Notes under the pieces: generated by a model
What the model saw: only the letters and a program-made list of their open reading frames with translations
Database searches by the model: none
What the model was told of the DNA's origin: nothing
Source of the DNA: JAVBPR01 sp031549485
Lineage (GTDB): Bacteria; Bacillota; Clostridia; Oscillospirales; Feifaniaceae
NCBI GenBank assembly: GCA_031549485.1
Contig: JAVBPR010000012.1
Coordinates: 90,586-154,585, forward strand
Direction: 5' to 3'
Length of the DNA stretch: 64,000 bases
Made by a program: the position numbers and the translations under genes
Part shown: piece by piece, positions 15,639-25,258 of the stretch
Position numbering within the stretch: the first letter of the stretch is position 1
Layout: the number at the start of each line of letters is the position of its first letter

Positions 15639-16973
15639 ATGTCCGTAAAATTTATCGGGAAAAACTTAGAAGGGTTTATAGGAGCGGCAGAATGGAGCGC
15701 GACTGCTCCGATTCTCGGCGCTGCCCACCGCCAGATAGAGCAGAGAAACGGCGCGGGAAATGATTTTCTCGGCTGGCTTGACCTGCCGGGAATTAGGGAC
15801 AAGGAAGAACACGAAAGGGTAAAAACCGCGGCGAAAAAAATTATCGACACCTGCGATATTCTCATCGTAATAGGAATCGGCGGTTCATATCTCGGCGCCC
15901 GCAGCGCCATAGAATTTCTTCATAGTCCGAACTATAACGCGCTTTGCAAAAAAACGCCGCAGGTTGTTTTTGCGGGCAACACGATTTCGGGCGAAGCGCT
16001 TGAAGAAGTGCTTGCTATGTGCGAAGATAAAAGCGTTTGCGTAAATGTTATTTCAAAATCGGGAACAACCACCGAGCCCGCAATAGCGTTTCGCGTGCTT
16101 AAAAGCTACCTTGAAAAAAGATACGGAAAAGACGGCGCGAAAGACAGGATTTTCGCGACGACCGACAAATCCCGCGGCGCACTGCGTAAACTTGCGGACG
16201 AAGAGGGATACGAAACATTTATCGTGCCCGACGATGTCGGAGGCAGATATTCGGTTCTAACCCCTGTCGGGCTTTTGCCGATAGCGGCGACCGGCGTTGA
16301 CATCGACGCTATTATGGCGGGTGCGGCGGCCGGAAAAGAAAAATTCTCGGTGCTGAATCTTGATACAAATGACTCTTACCGCTACGCCGTGGCAAGAAAT
16401 ATAATGTATAACAAAGGCCGCACAACAGAGATTTTCGCGTCTTACGAACCGTCGCTTACATACTTTGCCGAGTGGTGGAAACAGCTTTTCGGCGAGAGCG
16501 AAGGCAAAGACGGAAAAGGAATTTTCCCCGCCTCGGTTGTATTTTCGTGCGATCTTCACTCTATGGGCCAGTATATACAGGACGGGCTTCGCAATATTTT
16601 TGAGACGGTCATCAAGGTCAAAACTCCGAAAGGCGCGATTACCATTCCGGAGGATAAAGGCAGCGCGGACGGACTTTCTTTCCTTGAGGGAAAAGAGTTC
16701 AACTACGTCAACGCGACCGCGCTTTCGGGAACGGTGCTTGCGCATAACGACGGCGGCGTTCCGGTCGGGCTGATTGAAATTAACGACAGAAGCCCGCAGA
16801 CATACGGCGAGCTTGTTTATTTCTACATGAATGCCTGCGCGGCTTCGGGATACATGCTCGGCGTGAATCCGTTTGACCAGCCCGGAGTGGAAGGATACAA
16901 AAACAATATGTATGCGCTTCTCGGAAAACCGGGATATGAAGAGAGAAGAGCAGAGCTTGAGAAAAGATTATAA
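15639..16973 (+). CDS. pgi: Glucose-6-phosphate isomerase
   Basis: Interconverts glucose 6-phosphate and fructose 6-phosphate in glycolysis and gluconeogenesis. Its 444 residues match the shorter bacterial form. SIS-fold motifs are IGIGGSYLGARSA, the phosphate-binding ISKSGTTTEPAIAFR, the catalytic-Glu region FGESEGKDGKG, and the C-terminal block NPFDQPGVEGYKNNMY with the catalytic Lys. AAGGAG lies before the ATG. It is a single-gene unit with its own promoter. Confidence 0.96.
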   Translation: MSVKFIGKNLEGFIGAAEWSATAPILGAAHRQIEQRNGAGNDFLGWLDLPGIRDKEEHERVKTAAKKIIDTCDILIVIGIGGSYLGARSAIEFLHSPNYNALCKKTPQVVFAGNTISGEALEEVLAMCEDKSVCVNVISKSGTTTEPAIAFRVLKSYLEKRYGKDGAKDRIFATTDKSRGALRKLADEEGYETFIVPDDVGGRYSVLTPVGLLPIAATGVDIDAIMAGAAAGKEKFSVLNLDTNDSYRYAVARNIMYNKGRTTEIFASYEPSLTYFAEWWKQLFGESEGKDGKGIFPASVVFSCDLHSMGQYIQDGLRNIFETVIKVKTPKGAITIPEDKGSADGLSFLEGKEFNYVNATALSGTVLAHNDGGVPVGLIEINDRSPQTYGELVYFYMNACAASGYMLGVNPFDQPGVEGYKNNMYALLGKPGYEERRAELEKRL

Positions 16974-16987
16974 ATAAATTATTAATT

Positions 16988-17019
16988 GCCCCATTTAAAG
17001 GTTGCACTTTAAATGGGGC
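16988..17019 (+). terminator. Hairpin after pgi
   Basis: GCCCCATTTAAAG pairs perfectly with CTTTAAATGGGGC over a 6-base loop. Only a few T follow, so termination is likely but not textbook. Confidence 0.65.
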
Positions 17020-17074
17020 GTATTGTATAATTAACTAAAGAAGTTATCTTATAAATATATTGGAGGTTTTTAAT

Positions 17075-17485
17075 ATGGTGAAGATAATCATCGGCAAAAA
17101 AGGCACGGGCAAAACAAAAACCTTGATAGACATGGTAAATGCGGACGTCAAAGCGGAAAAAACCGTCGTTTGTGTCGAGCGCGGAAAGCTAAATCTTGAA
17201 ATCAACCACGGTTGTCGCCTTATTAATTTCCGTGAATATCCGGTAAAAGGATATGAGGGGCTTATCGGATTTATCGCGGGCATTTTGGCTTGTAACTATG
17301 ACGTTACCGATGTTTATATAGATTCGATTTTGAAACTTGCGGGATTTGATTTCGGAGAGCTTGCGGAATTTATCAAAAGGCTCGAGGAGCTCAACGCCGA
17401 CAGACAGTGCAAGTTTGTTATAACCGTTTCGGCGGACATCAGCGAGGTCCCCGAGGAAATCAAAAAATACGTTGTAATGCACTAA
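17075..17485 (+). CDS. Small P-loop protein of unknown role
   Basis: A 136-residue protein with a Walker A motif GKKGTGKTK at residues 6-14 and a possible Walker B in DVYIDSILK. It resembles the N-terminal half of small P-loop ATPases found in Clostridia; I cannot name the family. ATG 17075 is preferred over the in-frame start at 17060, which lies before the GGAGG ribosome site. It ends at a strong hairpin. There is no signal peptide or membrane segment. Confidence 0.7.
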   Translation: MVKIIIGKKGTGKTKTLIDMVNADVKAEKTVVCVERGKLNLEINHGCRLINFREYPVKGYEGLIGFIAGILACNYDVTDVYIDSILKLAGFDFGELAEFIKRLEELNADRQCKFVITVSADISEVPEEIKKYVVMH

Positions 17486-17505
17486 AAATATTTCGCTCAT
17501 ATTTA

Positions 17506-17536
17506 TTAACCCGCCCTTTTACCGGGCGGGTTAATT
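17506..17536 (+). terminator. Terminator before miaB
   Basis: TTAACCCGCCC pairs with GGGCGGGTTAA over a 7-base loop, then TTT. Confidence 0.8.
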
Positions 17537-17545
17537 TGATATAAT
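17537..17545 (+). promoter_or_regulatory. Extended -10 promoter of the miaB operon
   Basis: TGATATAAT directly after the terminator, 27 bases before the miaB ATG. Confidence 0.65.
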
Positions 17546-17571
17546 AAATAAAAATAAATTTGGGAAATTAT

Positions 17572-18882
17572 ATGCAAAAATATGCATTGATCGAAACATA
17601 CGGGTGCCAGCAAAACGAAGCGGACAGCGATAAACTGCGCGGAATGCTTTTGTCGGCGGGATATTTGCCTACAAAAGAGCGGCAAAAAGCGGATATAATA
17701 ATTTTCAACACCTGCGCGGTGCGAGAGCATGCGGAGCTTAAAGTTTTCGGAAATGTCGGCGCCCTTAAACATTTAAAGGCGAAAAAACCGAGCCTTATTA
17801 TCGGGCTTTGCGGCTGTATGATGCAGCAGCAGCACAGGGCAAGCGAAATTCTCGAAAAACACAAGCAGGTCGATTTTATTTTGGGAACGCACACCTTCCC
17901 GCGCCTGCTCGAAGTGATAAACGAAGTGCAGACGACCGGTCGACGCGTTTGCCTTATTGACGACTCGGCAGGGGAAATTGCCGAAGGGCTTCCGGTAGAT
18001 CGCGAAAACGGAATAAAAGCATATATAACGATAATGTACGGCTGCGATAATTTTTGCAGTTACTGCGTTGTTCCGTATGTTCGCGGCAGGGAGCGAAGCA
18101 GGCCGAAAGAAAAAATAATTGCCGAGGCAAAAAGTCTTATCGCCGAAGGATATAAGGAGCTGATGCTCCTCGGGCAGAACGTCAATTCCTATGGAAAAGG
18201 GCTGTATGAGGATTATGGTTTCACCGAACTTCTCACCGAAATCGACACGCTTGAGGGCGAATATAAAATCAGCTTTATGACAAGCCATCCGAAAGACGCG
18301 GGCAAAAAACTTATCGACGTAATGGCCGGCGGACGTCATATTGCGCGGCATCTTCATCTCCCGGTCCAGTGCGGAAGCGACAAGGTTTTGTCGGATATGA
18401 ACCGCAAATACAGCACGGCGCAGTATCTTGAAATTGTCGATTATGCGCGGACGAAAATGCCGGATGTCGCGGTTTCAAGCGATATTATCGTCGGGTTTCC
18501 GACCGAGAGCGAGAAAGATTTTGAAGCCACCATCGATTTCATTAAAAAGGTGAGGTTCGACGCGCTTTATACATTTATTTATTCAAAAAGAAAAAACACG
18601 CCCGCGGCGGAGATGAAACCCGAAATCTCGAAAGAGGAAAAACAGGCGCGAATAGCAAAACTGATAAAAACTCAGGATGAAATATCAAAAGAGAAAAATC
18701 AAATTTTTGTGGGCAGCGAAAAAAAGGTGCTTGTTTACAGCGCAGATGAAAACAGGCTGACCGCGCGGGACGACGGCGGCAGGCTCGTTCATTTCGAAGG
18801 GCCGGAAGAACTCTTGGGAAAATTCGTGACGGTAAAAGTTATAAAAGCTATGCCGCATTCGATGCTCGCACAGCTTATTTAG
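17572..18882 (+). CDS. miaB: tRNA-2-methylthio-N6-dimethylallyladenosine synthase MiaB
   Basis: A radical-SAM methylthiotransferase that adds a methylthio group to i6A37 of tRNA. It carries two iron-sulfur clusters: an N-terminal one bound by Cys of ETYGCQQNEAD, NTCAVREHAE and GLCGCMMQQ, and the radical-SAM cluster in CDNFCSYCVVPYVRGRERSR. A TRAM domain closes the protein (VLVYSADENRL... to VKVIKAMPHS). I chose ATG 17572 rather than the TTG at 17560. It begins a run with ylbF, mutS, mutL, miaA and hfq; MiaA, which makes the substrate i6A, is in the same run. Confidence 0.95.
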   Translation: MQKYALIETYGCQQNEADSDKLRGMLLSAGYLPTKERQKADIIIFNTCAVREHAELKVFGNVGALKHLKAKKPSLIIGLCGCMMQQQHRASEILEKHKQVDFILGTHTFPRLLEVINEVQTTGRRVCLIDDSAGEIAEGLPVDRENGIKAYITIMYGCDNFCSYCVVPYVRGRERSRPKEKIIAEAKSLIAEGYKELMLLGQNVNSYGKGLYEDYGFTELLTEIDTLEGEYKISFMTSHPKDAGKKLIDVMAGGRHIARHLHLPVQCGSDKVLSDMNRKYSTAQYLEIVDYARTKMPDVAVSSDIIVGFPTESEKDFEATIDFIKKVRFDALYTFIYSKRKNTPAAEMKPEISKEEKQARIAKLIKTQDEISKEKNQIFVGSEKKVLVYSADENRLTARDDGGRLVHFEGPEELLGKFVTVKVIKAMPHSMLAQLI

Positions 18883-18894
18883 AAAGGAATATAT

Positions 18895-19275
18895 ATGGAA
18901 GTTTTGGAAATGGCAAAAAAACTCGGCGAGACAATTTTGGAGGATCCGATTTATAAAACCTATCAGGAAAAAAAGGTTCTGCACGATAACGACAAGGAAC
19001 TTGCAAAACTTGTGGAATCTTTTACAAACGTTCGCAACACACTTATCGCGGAGAGGCAGAACGAGCGCCCGGACGAGACGAAATGCGCCGCGCTTAACGA
19101 AACAATGCGCGGGTTTTACGACGAAATCATGGCAAACCCGAACATGACCGCATTTAACGAAGCCGCAAGCGAGCTTGAAGGGCTTGTCGCAAAAATCAAT
19201 TCGATAATAAGAACCCACATTACAGGCGAAGAGGACTGCGGCGGAGATTGCAGCGGATGCAGCGGTTGTAACTGA
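18895..19275 (+). CDS. YlbF/YmcA family regulator with cysteine-rich tail
   Basis: A 126-residue helical protein of the Com_YlbF family. In Bacillus, YlbF acts with YmcA and YaaT in a complex that affects RNA processing and development and carries iron-sulfur clusters. The helical core is residues 1-108; the tail ends CGGDCSGCSGC, four closely spaced cysteines that could bind a metal or cluster. It lies 12 bases after miaB and 35 before mutS, as in other Clostridia where ylbF-like genes flank miaB. Confidence 0.88.
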   Translation: MEVLEMAKKLGETILEDPIYKTYQEKKVLHDNDKELAKLVESFTNVRNTLIAERQNERPDETKCAALNETMRGFYDEIMANPNMTAFNEAASELEGLVAKINSIIRTHITGEEDCGGDCSGCSGCN

Positions 19276-19310
19276 TAATCCGATAAATTATAGCAGGGCG
19301 GAGTGAAGGT

Positions 19311-21902
19311 ATGGCAGAGTTTTCGCCGATGATGGCGCATTATCTCGAGATAAAAAAGCAAAATAGCGATTGCGTTATTTTCTATCGTCTCGGCGATTTT
19401 TACGAGATGTTTTTTGAGGACGCGATAACAGGAAGCAAAGAGCTTGACCTTACGCTTACCGGAAGAGATTGCGGCAAAGAAGAGCGCGCCCCGATGTGCG
19501 GCGTGCCATATCACAGCGCCGAAGCGTATATTGCAAGGTTGGTCGCCAAAGGCTATAAGGTCGCGATTTGCGAGCAGGTTGAGGATCCGAAAGAAGCAAA
19601 AGGGATAGTAAAAAGGGAAATCACAAAAATCGTTACGCCCGGATCGGTTACCGAGAGCAACATGCTTGACGAAACAAAAAACAACTATCTTGCCGCGGTT
19701 TACAAAAAAGGCAAAACGGCGGCGGTTTGCTTTGCCGATATTTCGACCGGGATTATAAAAGTCACCTCGCCGGACGGCGGCAGCATCGAAAAAATAGAAA
19801 ACGAGCTGGCGCGCTTTTCGCCCGCCGAAGTGCTGATTCATGCCGAAAAAGACGACGAGGAACTCATCAGGTTTTTAAAAGACAAAATCGGCTGCTTTTA
19901 CGCTAAAGAGGACGAGCTTTTTGACGAAGCGGAGTGCAGGAAAACTCTAGTTTCTCAGTTCGGAGAAGAAAAACTCCGCAAGATGGAAATTGACTCCGCG
20001 CCCGGCGCTGCCCTCGCGGTCGGTGCTCTTTTGGCATACCTCGGCAATACGCAAAAGGGAAGGCTTCCCAATCTTTCGGATATAGAAATATATTCCGAAA
20101 ATCAGTTTATGGAAATTGACGTGAATACAAGGCGCAACCTTGAGCTTTGCGAAAATATGCGGCAAAAATCAAAAGCAAATACCCTATTAAGCGTTTTGGA
20201 AAAAACAAAAACGTCGATGGGTAGCCGCGCGCTTCGAAGATTTATCGAGCAGCCGCTTTGCAATGTCGGCGAGATAAAACGGCGGCAGGACGTTGTTTCG
20301 GCATTTTTTAGCGGATACGATTTATTGTTCGAAACCCGCAAAATTCTCGACGGAATAAACGATTTGGAGCGCCTTACCTGTAAGGTCGTTTACAACACGG
20401 CAAACGCGCGCGACCTAAAAGCTATAGGCGCGGCGGCGGGGAAACTTCCCGCGTTTCGCGCGGTGTTGTCCTCCGGCAAAAACAAAGTTATCGATGAAAT
20501 GCTCGGGGAATATGACGACCTCGAGGATATAAACAAACTTATTTGCGATTCGATTTGCGAGAACCCTCCGGTGTCTATAAGCGAGGGCGAAATCATTTTG
20601 AAAGGCTTTGATCACGAGGTGGACAGGCTTCGCGAAATGAGGGACGGCGGCGCGAAATTTATCGCCGATATGGAGCAAAGGGAAAAAGAAAAAACAGGGA
20701 TAAAAAACCTTAAAATCGGATACAACAAGGTTTTTGGTTACTACATAGAAATAACAAAATCGAATTACGACCAAATTCCCGAGGAATATATAAGAAAGCA
20801 AACCCTTGCAAATTGCGAGCGGTTTATCAACGAAGAACTGAAAGAATACGAGCAAACGGTGCTCTCGGCAAGCGAAAAATTGTGCGCAAGAGAATACGAG
20901 ATTTTCTGCAAAATCCGCGACGATATCGCGCGCTCCTTTAACAGGATTCAGACTGCCGCGGATAAACTTGCGGTTATAGACGTTCTTTCGACCTTTGCAG
21001 TAGTGGCGAAAAATAATAATTATGTATGCCCCGAAGTTGATTTTTCAAGTGAAATTGTTATAAAAAACGGCAGGCACCCGGTTGTAGAACTGGGGCTTGA
21101 GGGCGGGCTTTTTGTCCCGAACGACACAATGCTTGATACAGGCGCCGGCAGGCTCGCTATTATAACCGGCCCGAACATGGCGGGAAAATCGACCTATATG
21201 AGGCAGACGGCGATAATTACGGTAATGGCACAAATCGGCTCTTTCGTCCCGGCGAGCGAGGCGCGAATAGGCGTTGTCGATAAGCTGTTTACAAGGGTTG
21301 GCGCGTCGGACGACCTCGCGGCGGGGCAGTCGACTTTCATGGTCGAAATGAGCGAAGTGGCGTATATTCTGAAAAATGCCACAAAGCGGTCGCTTCTTAT
21401 TTTTGATGAAATCGGACGGGGAACTTCGACCTACGACGGGATGAGCATTGCAAAAGCAGTTGTTGAATATGTCACCGACAAGAAAAAACTCGGCGCAAAG
21501 TCGATGTTTGCGACACATTATCACGAACTTACCACCCTTGAAAGCGAAATTGACGGGGTGAAAAATTATAATATCGCGGTTAAAAAAAGGGGAGATGAAA
21601 TCACCTTTCTCCGCAAAATTGTCCGCGGCGGCGCGGACGACAGTTACGGCATAGAGGTCGCGCTTCTTGCGGGAGTTCCCGGGCCGGTTATCGCGCGGGC
21701 AAAAGAGATTTTAAGCGACCTTGAAAGCGGTGAAAGAATGCCGGTTAATGCGCCGCGAAGTGACGACGGCGAAATTACTCTCGACAGCTTTTTCGAGAAA
21801 GAAATAGTCGAAAAACTCCGCAAAATAAATGTAAATACGCTGACGCCTCTCGAATGTATGCAGAAGCTAAACGAACTTGTGACCGAAGCTGAAAAAATAT
21901 AG
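19311..21902 (+). CDS. mutS: DNA mismatch repair protein MutS
   Basis: Recognises mismatches as a dimer and recruits MutL. It has 863 residues, a typical length. Domain I begins with the mismatch-wedge motif FYRLGDFYEMFFEDA; the lever/core region fills the middle; the ATPase holds GPNMAGKSTYMRQ (Walker A), LLIFDEIGRGTSTYDGMS (Walker B and signature) and ATHYHELT. The helix-turn-helix C terminus ends ECMQKLNELV. It lies 14 bases before mutL, forming the repair pair. Confidence 0.97.
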   Translation: MAEFSPMMAHYLEIKKQNSDCVIFYRLGDFYEMFFEDAITGSKELDLTLTGRDCGKEERAPMCGVPYHSAEAYIARLVAKGYKVAICEQVEDPKEAKGIVKREITKIVTPGSVTESNMLDETKNNYLAAVYKKGKTAAVCFADISTGIIKVTSPDGGSIEKIENELARFSPAEVLIHAEKDDEELIRFLKDKIGCFYAKEDELFDEAECRKTLVSQFGEEKLRKMEIDSAPGAALAVGALLAYLGNTQKGRLPNLSDIEIYSENQFMEIDVNTRRNLELCENMRQKSKANTLLSVLEKTKTSMGSRALRRFIEQPLCNVGEIKRRQDVVSAFFSGYDLLFETRKILDGINDLERLTCKVVYNTANARDLKAIGAAAGKLPAFRAVLSSGKNKVIDEMLGEYDDLEDINKLICDSICENPPVSISEGEIILKGFDHEVDRLREMRDGGAKFIADMEQREKEKTGIKNLKIGYNKVFGYYIEITKSNYDQIPEEYIRKQTLANCERFINEELKEYEQTVLSASEKLCAREYEIFCKIRDDIARSFNRIQTAADKLAVIDVLSTFAVVAKNNNYVCPEVDFSSEIVIKNGRHPVVELGLEGGLFVPNDTMLDTGAGRLAIITGPNMAGKSTYMRQTAIITVMAQIGSFVPASEARIGVVDKLFTRVGASDDLAAGQSTFMVEMSEVAYILKNATKRSLLIFDEIGRGTSTYDGMSIAKAVVEYVTDKKKLGAKSMFATHYHELTTLESEIDGVKNYNIAVKKRGDEITFLRKIVRGGADDSYGIEVALLAGVPGPVIARAKEILSDLESGERMPVNAPRSDDGEITLDSFFEKEIVEKLRKINVNTLTPLECMQKLNELVTEAEKI

Positions 21903-21916
21903 AAAAAGGTAGCAAA

Positions 21917-24004
21917 ATGGCGAAGATAAATCTGTTAAGCGAAGAAGTATCGAATAAAATTGCCGCCGGCGAAGTTGTCGAGCGGCCCGCTTCGGCTGTC
22001 AAAGAAATGATTGAAAACAGCATAGACGCGGGCGCGGGCGCGATTACAATCGAGATAAAAAACGGCGGAATAAGTTTTATAAGAGTCACCGATAACGGCG
22101 AGGGGATGGACAAAAGCGACGCCGAGCGGTGCTTTTTGCGCCACGCCACAAGTAAACTGAAAACCGAGGAAGACCTCCAGTCTATTGCGACAATGGGCTT
22201 TCGCGGTGAAGCGCTTGCCGCGATTGCGGCGGTTTCGAAAATAGAGCTTCTCACAAGAAAAAAAGACAGCGTCGCGGGGACAAGGATAGCAATAGACGGC
22301 GGAGAAATAAAGGAAATCGGAGACGCGGGATGCCCGGAGGGCACTACTATTGTCCTTCGCGATATTTTTTATAACGTTCCCGCAAGGCAAAAATTTTTAA
22401 AGAAAGATATTACCGAAGCGGCGGCCATTTCGGCTGTTGTCGACCATGCCGCGCTCGGTTCGCCCGAAATTTCTTTTAGATATATAAAAGACGGAAAATC
22501 GGTGCTTATAACGCAGGGCGGCGGTCTTTCGGAAGTGGTCAGAGAGATTTTCGGAAGGGAAATTCTTGCCAAAATGGCCGAGGTAAATTACGAAAATAAA
22601 GGGATAAAGGTTTCGGGATATGTCAGCTTGCCCGAACATGCGCGGCCAAACAGGGCGCTCCAGTATTTTTTCCTAAACGGAAGATATATCAAGGGCAGGG
22701 TGCTGACCTATGCGCTTGAAGAAGCACTTAAAAACAGCATTATGGTAGAGAAATATCCGCTTTGCGTGCTAAACATCGAAATCATCCCGAGCGCGGTGGA
22801 TATCAACGTTCACCCCGCCAAAACAGAGGCGAAATTCAGCGATGAAAAAGCGGTTTACGATGCAGTATACTTCGCGGTGAAAAACGCGCTTTTCGGAACC
22901 GAACGGCGTCCGGAATTCACCGTTTCAAAAAATAAATTCACGATTCCGAAATCCGAGATACCGTCTTTTGAAGCAAAACAGGTTTATATGAACATGGTTT
23001 CGGGCGCAGCATCCGAAAAAAACGCGGCACAATCAGCATCTGCGGTACAACCGATGCCTGCGATTCAATCGGCGCCTGCGGAAATTGCTGCCGCGCCTGC
23101 GCATACTAAAGACGCCGACGGTTTTTACAGGTCCCATCCTAACGGATACGGTTTTCGGGAGGAATCCACAGCAGCGCCTATTTCCTTTGCGCAGAATGTA
23201 GCGGGAGCAAAAGATGGGGCGGCGCAGAATAGTCCGCATATCTCGGCAGAATCACCGACAGAATCACCGGCAGCCGCGCCGCAAAGCGCATCGGCAGAAT
23301 CACCGCTAACCGTGCCAGCCGGCGCGCCTCCGATTGTCACAGAGGAAGGCTATGCAGAAGCGCTCGCGCTCTCTGAAGAAGCGGCAAACGCAGGAAAGGC
23401 GGAAAATTTAGCTTCGAACCGGGAAAACAGCGAAGAGATAAGTTTCCGATATGTCGGGGAACTCTTTAATCTTTATATTTTGGTGGAACTCGAAAGCGAG
23501 GTTCTGCTTATTGACAAGCACGCGGCACAGGAGCGCATAAGGTTTGAAAAGCTGAAAAAAACCGAAAGACAGTTCGCTTGCCAATCCCTGCTAAATCCTG
23601 CGGTAATCGCGCTTTCAAAAGAAGAACACGCGGTTGCGCTTGATAACCTCGAAACACTCGAGGAGCTCGGCTTTATGCTTGAAGATTTCGGCACGGGCAA
23701 GGTGATTATGAGAACAGTTCCGATGGATATAGCACCTGAAAAAGGGGAAGAAACGCTGATAGAAATTTGCGGCTTGATTGCAAAAAACAAAAGAGAAATT
23801 ACCCCCGCGCTATACGACGACATATATCACAGCATCGCTTGCAAAGCGTCGGTCAAAGGGGGCAATGACACCCCTAAAGAAGACCTCGAATCGCTGGCAA
23901 GGCAGATTTTGAAAATGCCGGACATCAGGTATTGCCCGCACGGCAGACCTGTTGCCATGGTACTCAAGAAAACCGAAATTGATAAAGAATTTAAGAGGAT
24001 TTAA
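21917..24004 (+). CDS. mutL: DNA mismatch repair endonuclease MutL
   Basis: A GHKL-ATPase of 695 residues that couples mismatch recognition to strand incision. N-terminal motifs are MIENSIDAGAGA, FLRHATSKL and GFRGEALAAIAAVSK. A long low-complexity linker rich in Ala, Pro and Ser (about residues 350-510) leads to the C-terminal domain. That domain has the metal-endonuclease signature IDKHAAQERIRFE (a D[QMK]HAxxExxxxE form), ACKASVKGGN, CPHGRPVAM and the terminal FKRI, so it should nick DNA itself, as expected in bacteria lacking MutH. Confidence 0.96.
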   Translation: MAKINLLSEEVSNKIAAGEVVERPASAVKEMIENSIDAGAGAITIEIKNGGISFIRVTDNGEGMDKSDAERCFLRHATSKLKTEEDLQSIATMGFRGEALAAIAAVSKIELLTRKKDSVAGTRIAIDGGEIKEIGDAGCPEGTTIVLRDIFYNVPARQKFLKKDITEAAAISAVVDHAALGSPEISFRYIKDGKSVLITQGGGLSEVVREIFGREILAKMAEVNYENKGIKVSGYVSLPEHARPNRALQYFFLNGRYIKGRVLTYALEEALKNSIMVEKYPLCVLNIEIIPSAVDINVHPAKTEAKFSDEKAVYDAVYFAVKNALFGTERRPEFTVSKNKFTIPKSEIPSFEAKQVYMNMVSGAASEKNAAQSASAVQPMPAIQSAPAEIAAAPAHTKDADGFYRSHPNGYGFREESTAAPISFAQNVAGAKDGAAQNSPHISAESPTESPAAAPQSASAESPLTVPAGAPPIVTEEGYAEALALSEEAANAGKAENLASNRENSEEISFRYVGELFNLYILVELESEVLLIDKHAAQERIRFEKLKKTERQFACQSLLNPAVIALSKEEHAVALDNLETLEELGFMLEDFGTGKVIMRTVPMDIAPEKGEETLIEICGLIAKNKREITPALYDDIYHSIACKASVKGGNDTPKEDLESLARQILKMPDIRYCPHGRPVAMVLKKTEIDKEFKRI

Positions 24005-24009
24005 GGCAA

Positions 24010-24930
24010 GTGGAGAATGTATCGAAAATTCCGCTGATTGTTATAACCGGGCCGACGGCGACAGGGAAGACCGCGCTGTCGATTGCCCTCTGCAAAGCCT
24101 TCGGCGGCGAGGTCGTCGGGGCGGACAGTATGCAAATCTATAAGGGGATGACTATCGGAACGGCGGCGCCTACTCAGGAAGAAATGCAAGGGGTGCCGCA
24201 TCACCTTATCGGATTTCTTTCGCCGAATATGAACTTCAGCGTCGCCGATTACGTTTTAAAAGCGAAAGAGGTTATAAAAGAAATAAATTCCCGGGGAAAA
24301 CTGCCTTTTTTGGTCGGCGGAACGGGGCTTTATATCCGAAGTTTGCTTCAGGGAATAAAATTTGAAGAAAACAGCGACAGGGAATTAAGAGAAGAAATAC
24401 AAAAAAGATTCGAAGCAAATCCCGAAAAAACATATGAAGAACTTCAAAAAATCGATTTTGAAGCGGCGGAAAAAATTCATAAAAACGATGAAAAAAGAGT
24501 GGTCCGCGCGCTTGAAATTTTTTATAAAACAGGAATAACCAAAACGGAGTTTGATAAAAAAAGCAAACGCGATTCAGAGTTTTCGGCAAAAATAATTGCG
24601 CTCTCATATAAAAACCGCTCGACGTTATATGACAAAATAGACCTTCGCGTTGACAATATAATTAATGCAGGGCTTGAAGATGAAATCGGCAGGCTTTTAT
24701 GCGAGGGTGTTGACAGGGAATCTACGGCGATGCAGGCGATAGGATATAAAGAGATTTTAAACGAGCCGGACCGTAAAACGGGTATCGAAAAAATCAAGCA
24801 GGCATCAAGAAGGTATGCAAAGCGGCAGCTTACATTCCTTCGGACAGAAAGCGATGTAAACTGGCTTTTTGTGGACGAGCTTTCACCCTCAGAGCTTTTA
24901 GAAGAAGCAAGGAAAATAATTGAGAGGTGA
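24010..24930 (+). CDS. miaA: tRNA dimethylallyltransferase MiaA
   Basis: Transfers a dimethylallyl group to A37 of UNN-reading tRNAs, making the substrate of MiaB. It has 306 residues. The P-loop is GPTATGKTA (about residues 13-21), followed by ADSMQIYKGMTIGTA, PHHLIGF and GGTGLYIRSLLQG, and later RYAKRQLTFLR. The start is GTG 24010, 6 bases after the mutL stop; the ribosome site falls in the mutL end. It precedes hfq by 5 bases, the classical miaA-hfq order. Confidence 0.95.
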   Translation: MENVSKIPLIVITGPTATGKTALSIALCKAFGGEVVGADSMQIYKGMTIGTAAPTQEEMQGVPHHLIGFLSPNMNFSVADYVLKAKEVIKEINSRGKLPFLVGGTGLYIRSLLQGIKFEENSDRELREEIQKRFEANPEKTYEELQKIDFEAAEKIHKNDEKRVVRALEIFYKTGITKTEFDKKSKRDSEFSAKIIALSYKNRSTLYDKIDLRVDNIINAGLEDEIGRLLCEGVDRESTAMQAIGYKEILNEPDRKTGIEKIKQASRRYAKRQLTFLRTESDVNWLFVDELSPSELLEEARKIIER

Positions 24931-24935
24931 AGTAA

Positions 24936-25163
24936 ATGCAAAGGCCGAATTTGCAGGATGTCCTGCTTAACAACGCGAGAATCGACCATGTTCCGGTAAC
25001 GATTTTTTTGGTAAACGGAGTCAAATTACAAGGCACGGTTAAGGGATTTGATAATTTTGTTTTGATGCTTGATGTCGCGGGAATGCAACAAATAATTTAC
25101 AAACATGCGATTTCGACAGTAATTCCTTCCGCGCTTTTAAAAATGTCGGACGACAGCGAATAA
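24936..25163 (+). CDS. hfq: RNA chaperone Hfq
   Basis: A 75-residue Sm-like protein that forms a hexameric ring and binds small RNAs and mRNAs. Sm1 spans VPVTIFLVNGVKLQGTVKGF and Sm2 holds YKHAISTVIPS. It is short, lacking the long tail of enterobacterial Hfq. GAGAGGTG lies before the ATG. It ends the miaB-hfq run at a strong terminator. Confidence 0.96.
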   Translation: MQRPNLQDVLLNNARIDHVPVTIFLVNGVKLQGTVKGFDNFVLMLDVAGMQQIIYKHAISTVIPSALLKMSDDSE

Positions 25164-25170
25164 AACAATA

Positions 25171-25214
25171 AACGGCGCTTAAAGATAAAAAGTCTTTAAA
25201 GCGCCGTTATTATT
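25171..25214 (+). terminator. Intrinsic terminator of hfq
   Basis: AACGGCGCTT plus AAAGA pairs with TCTTT plus AAGCGCCGTT (one bulge), followed by an A/T tail. Confidence 0.85.
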
Positions 25215-25223
25215 TGTTATAAT
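25215..25223 (+). promoter_or_regulatory. Extended -10 promoter for the 25.3-29 kb operon
   Basis: TGTTATAAT (TG, one base, TATAAT) just after the hfq terminator, 36 bases before the next ATG. Confidence 0.65.
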
Positions 25224-25258
25224 ATATCTTAATATTACATTTTATAAGCGGGAAAGAA

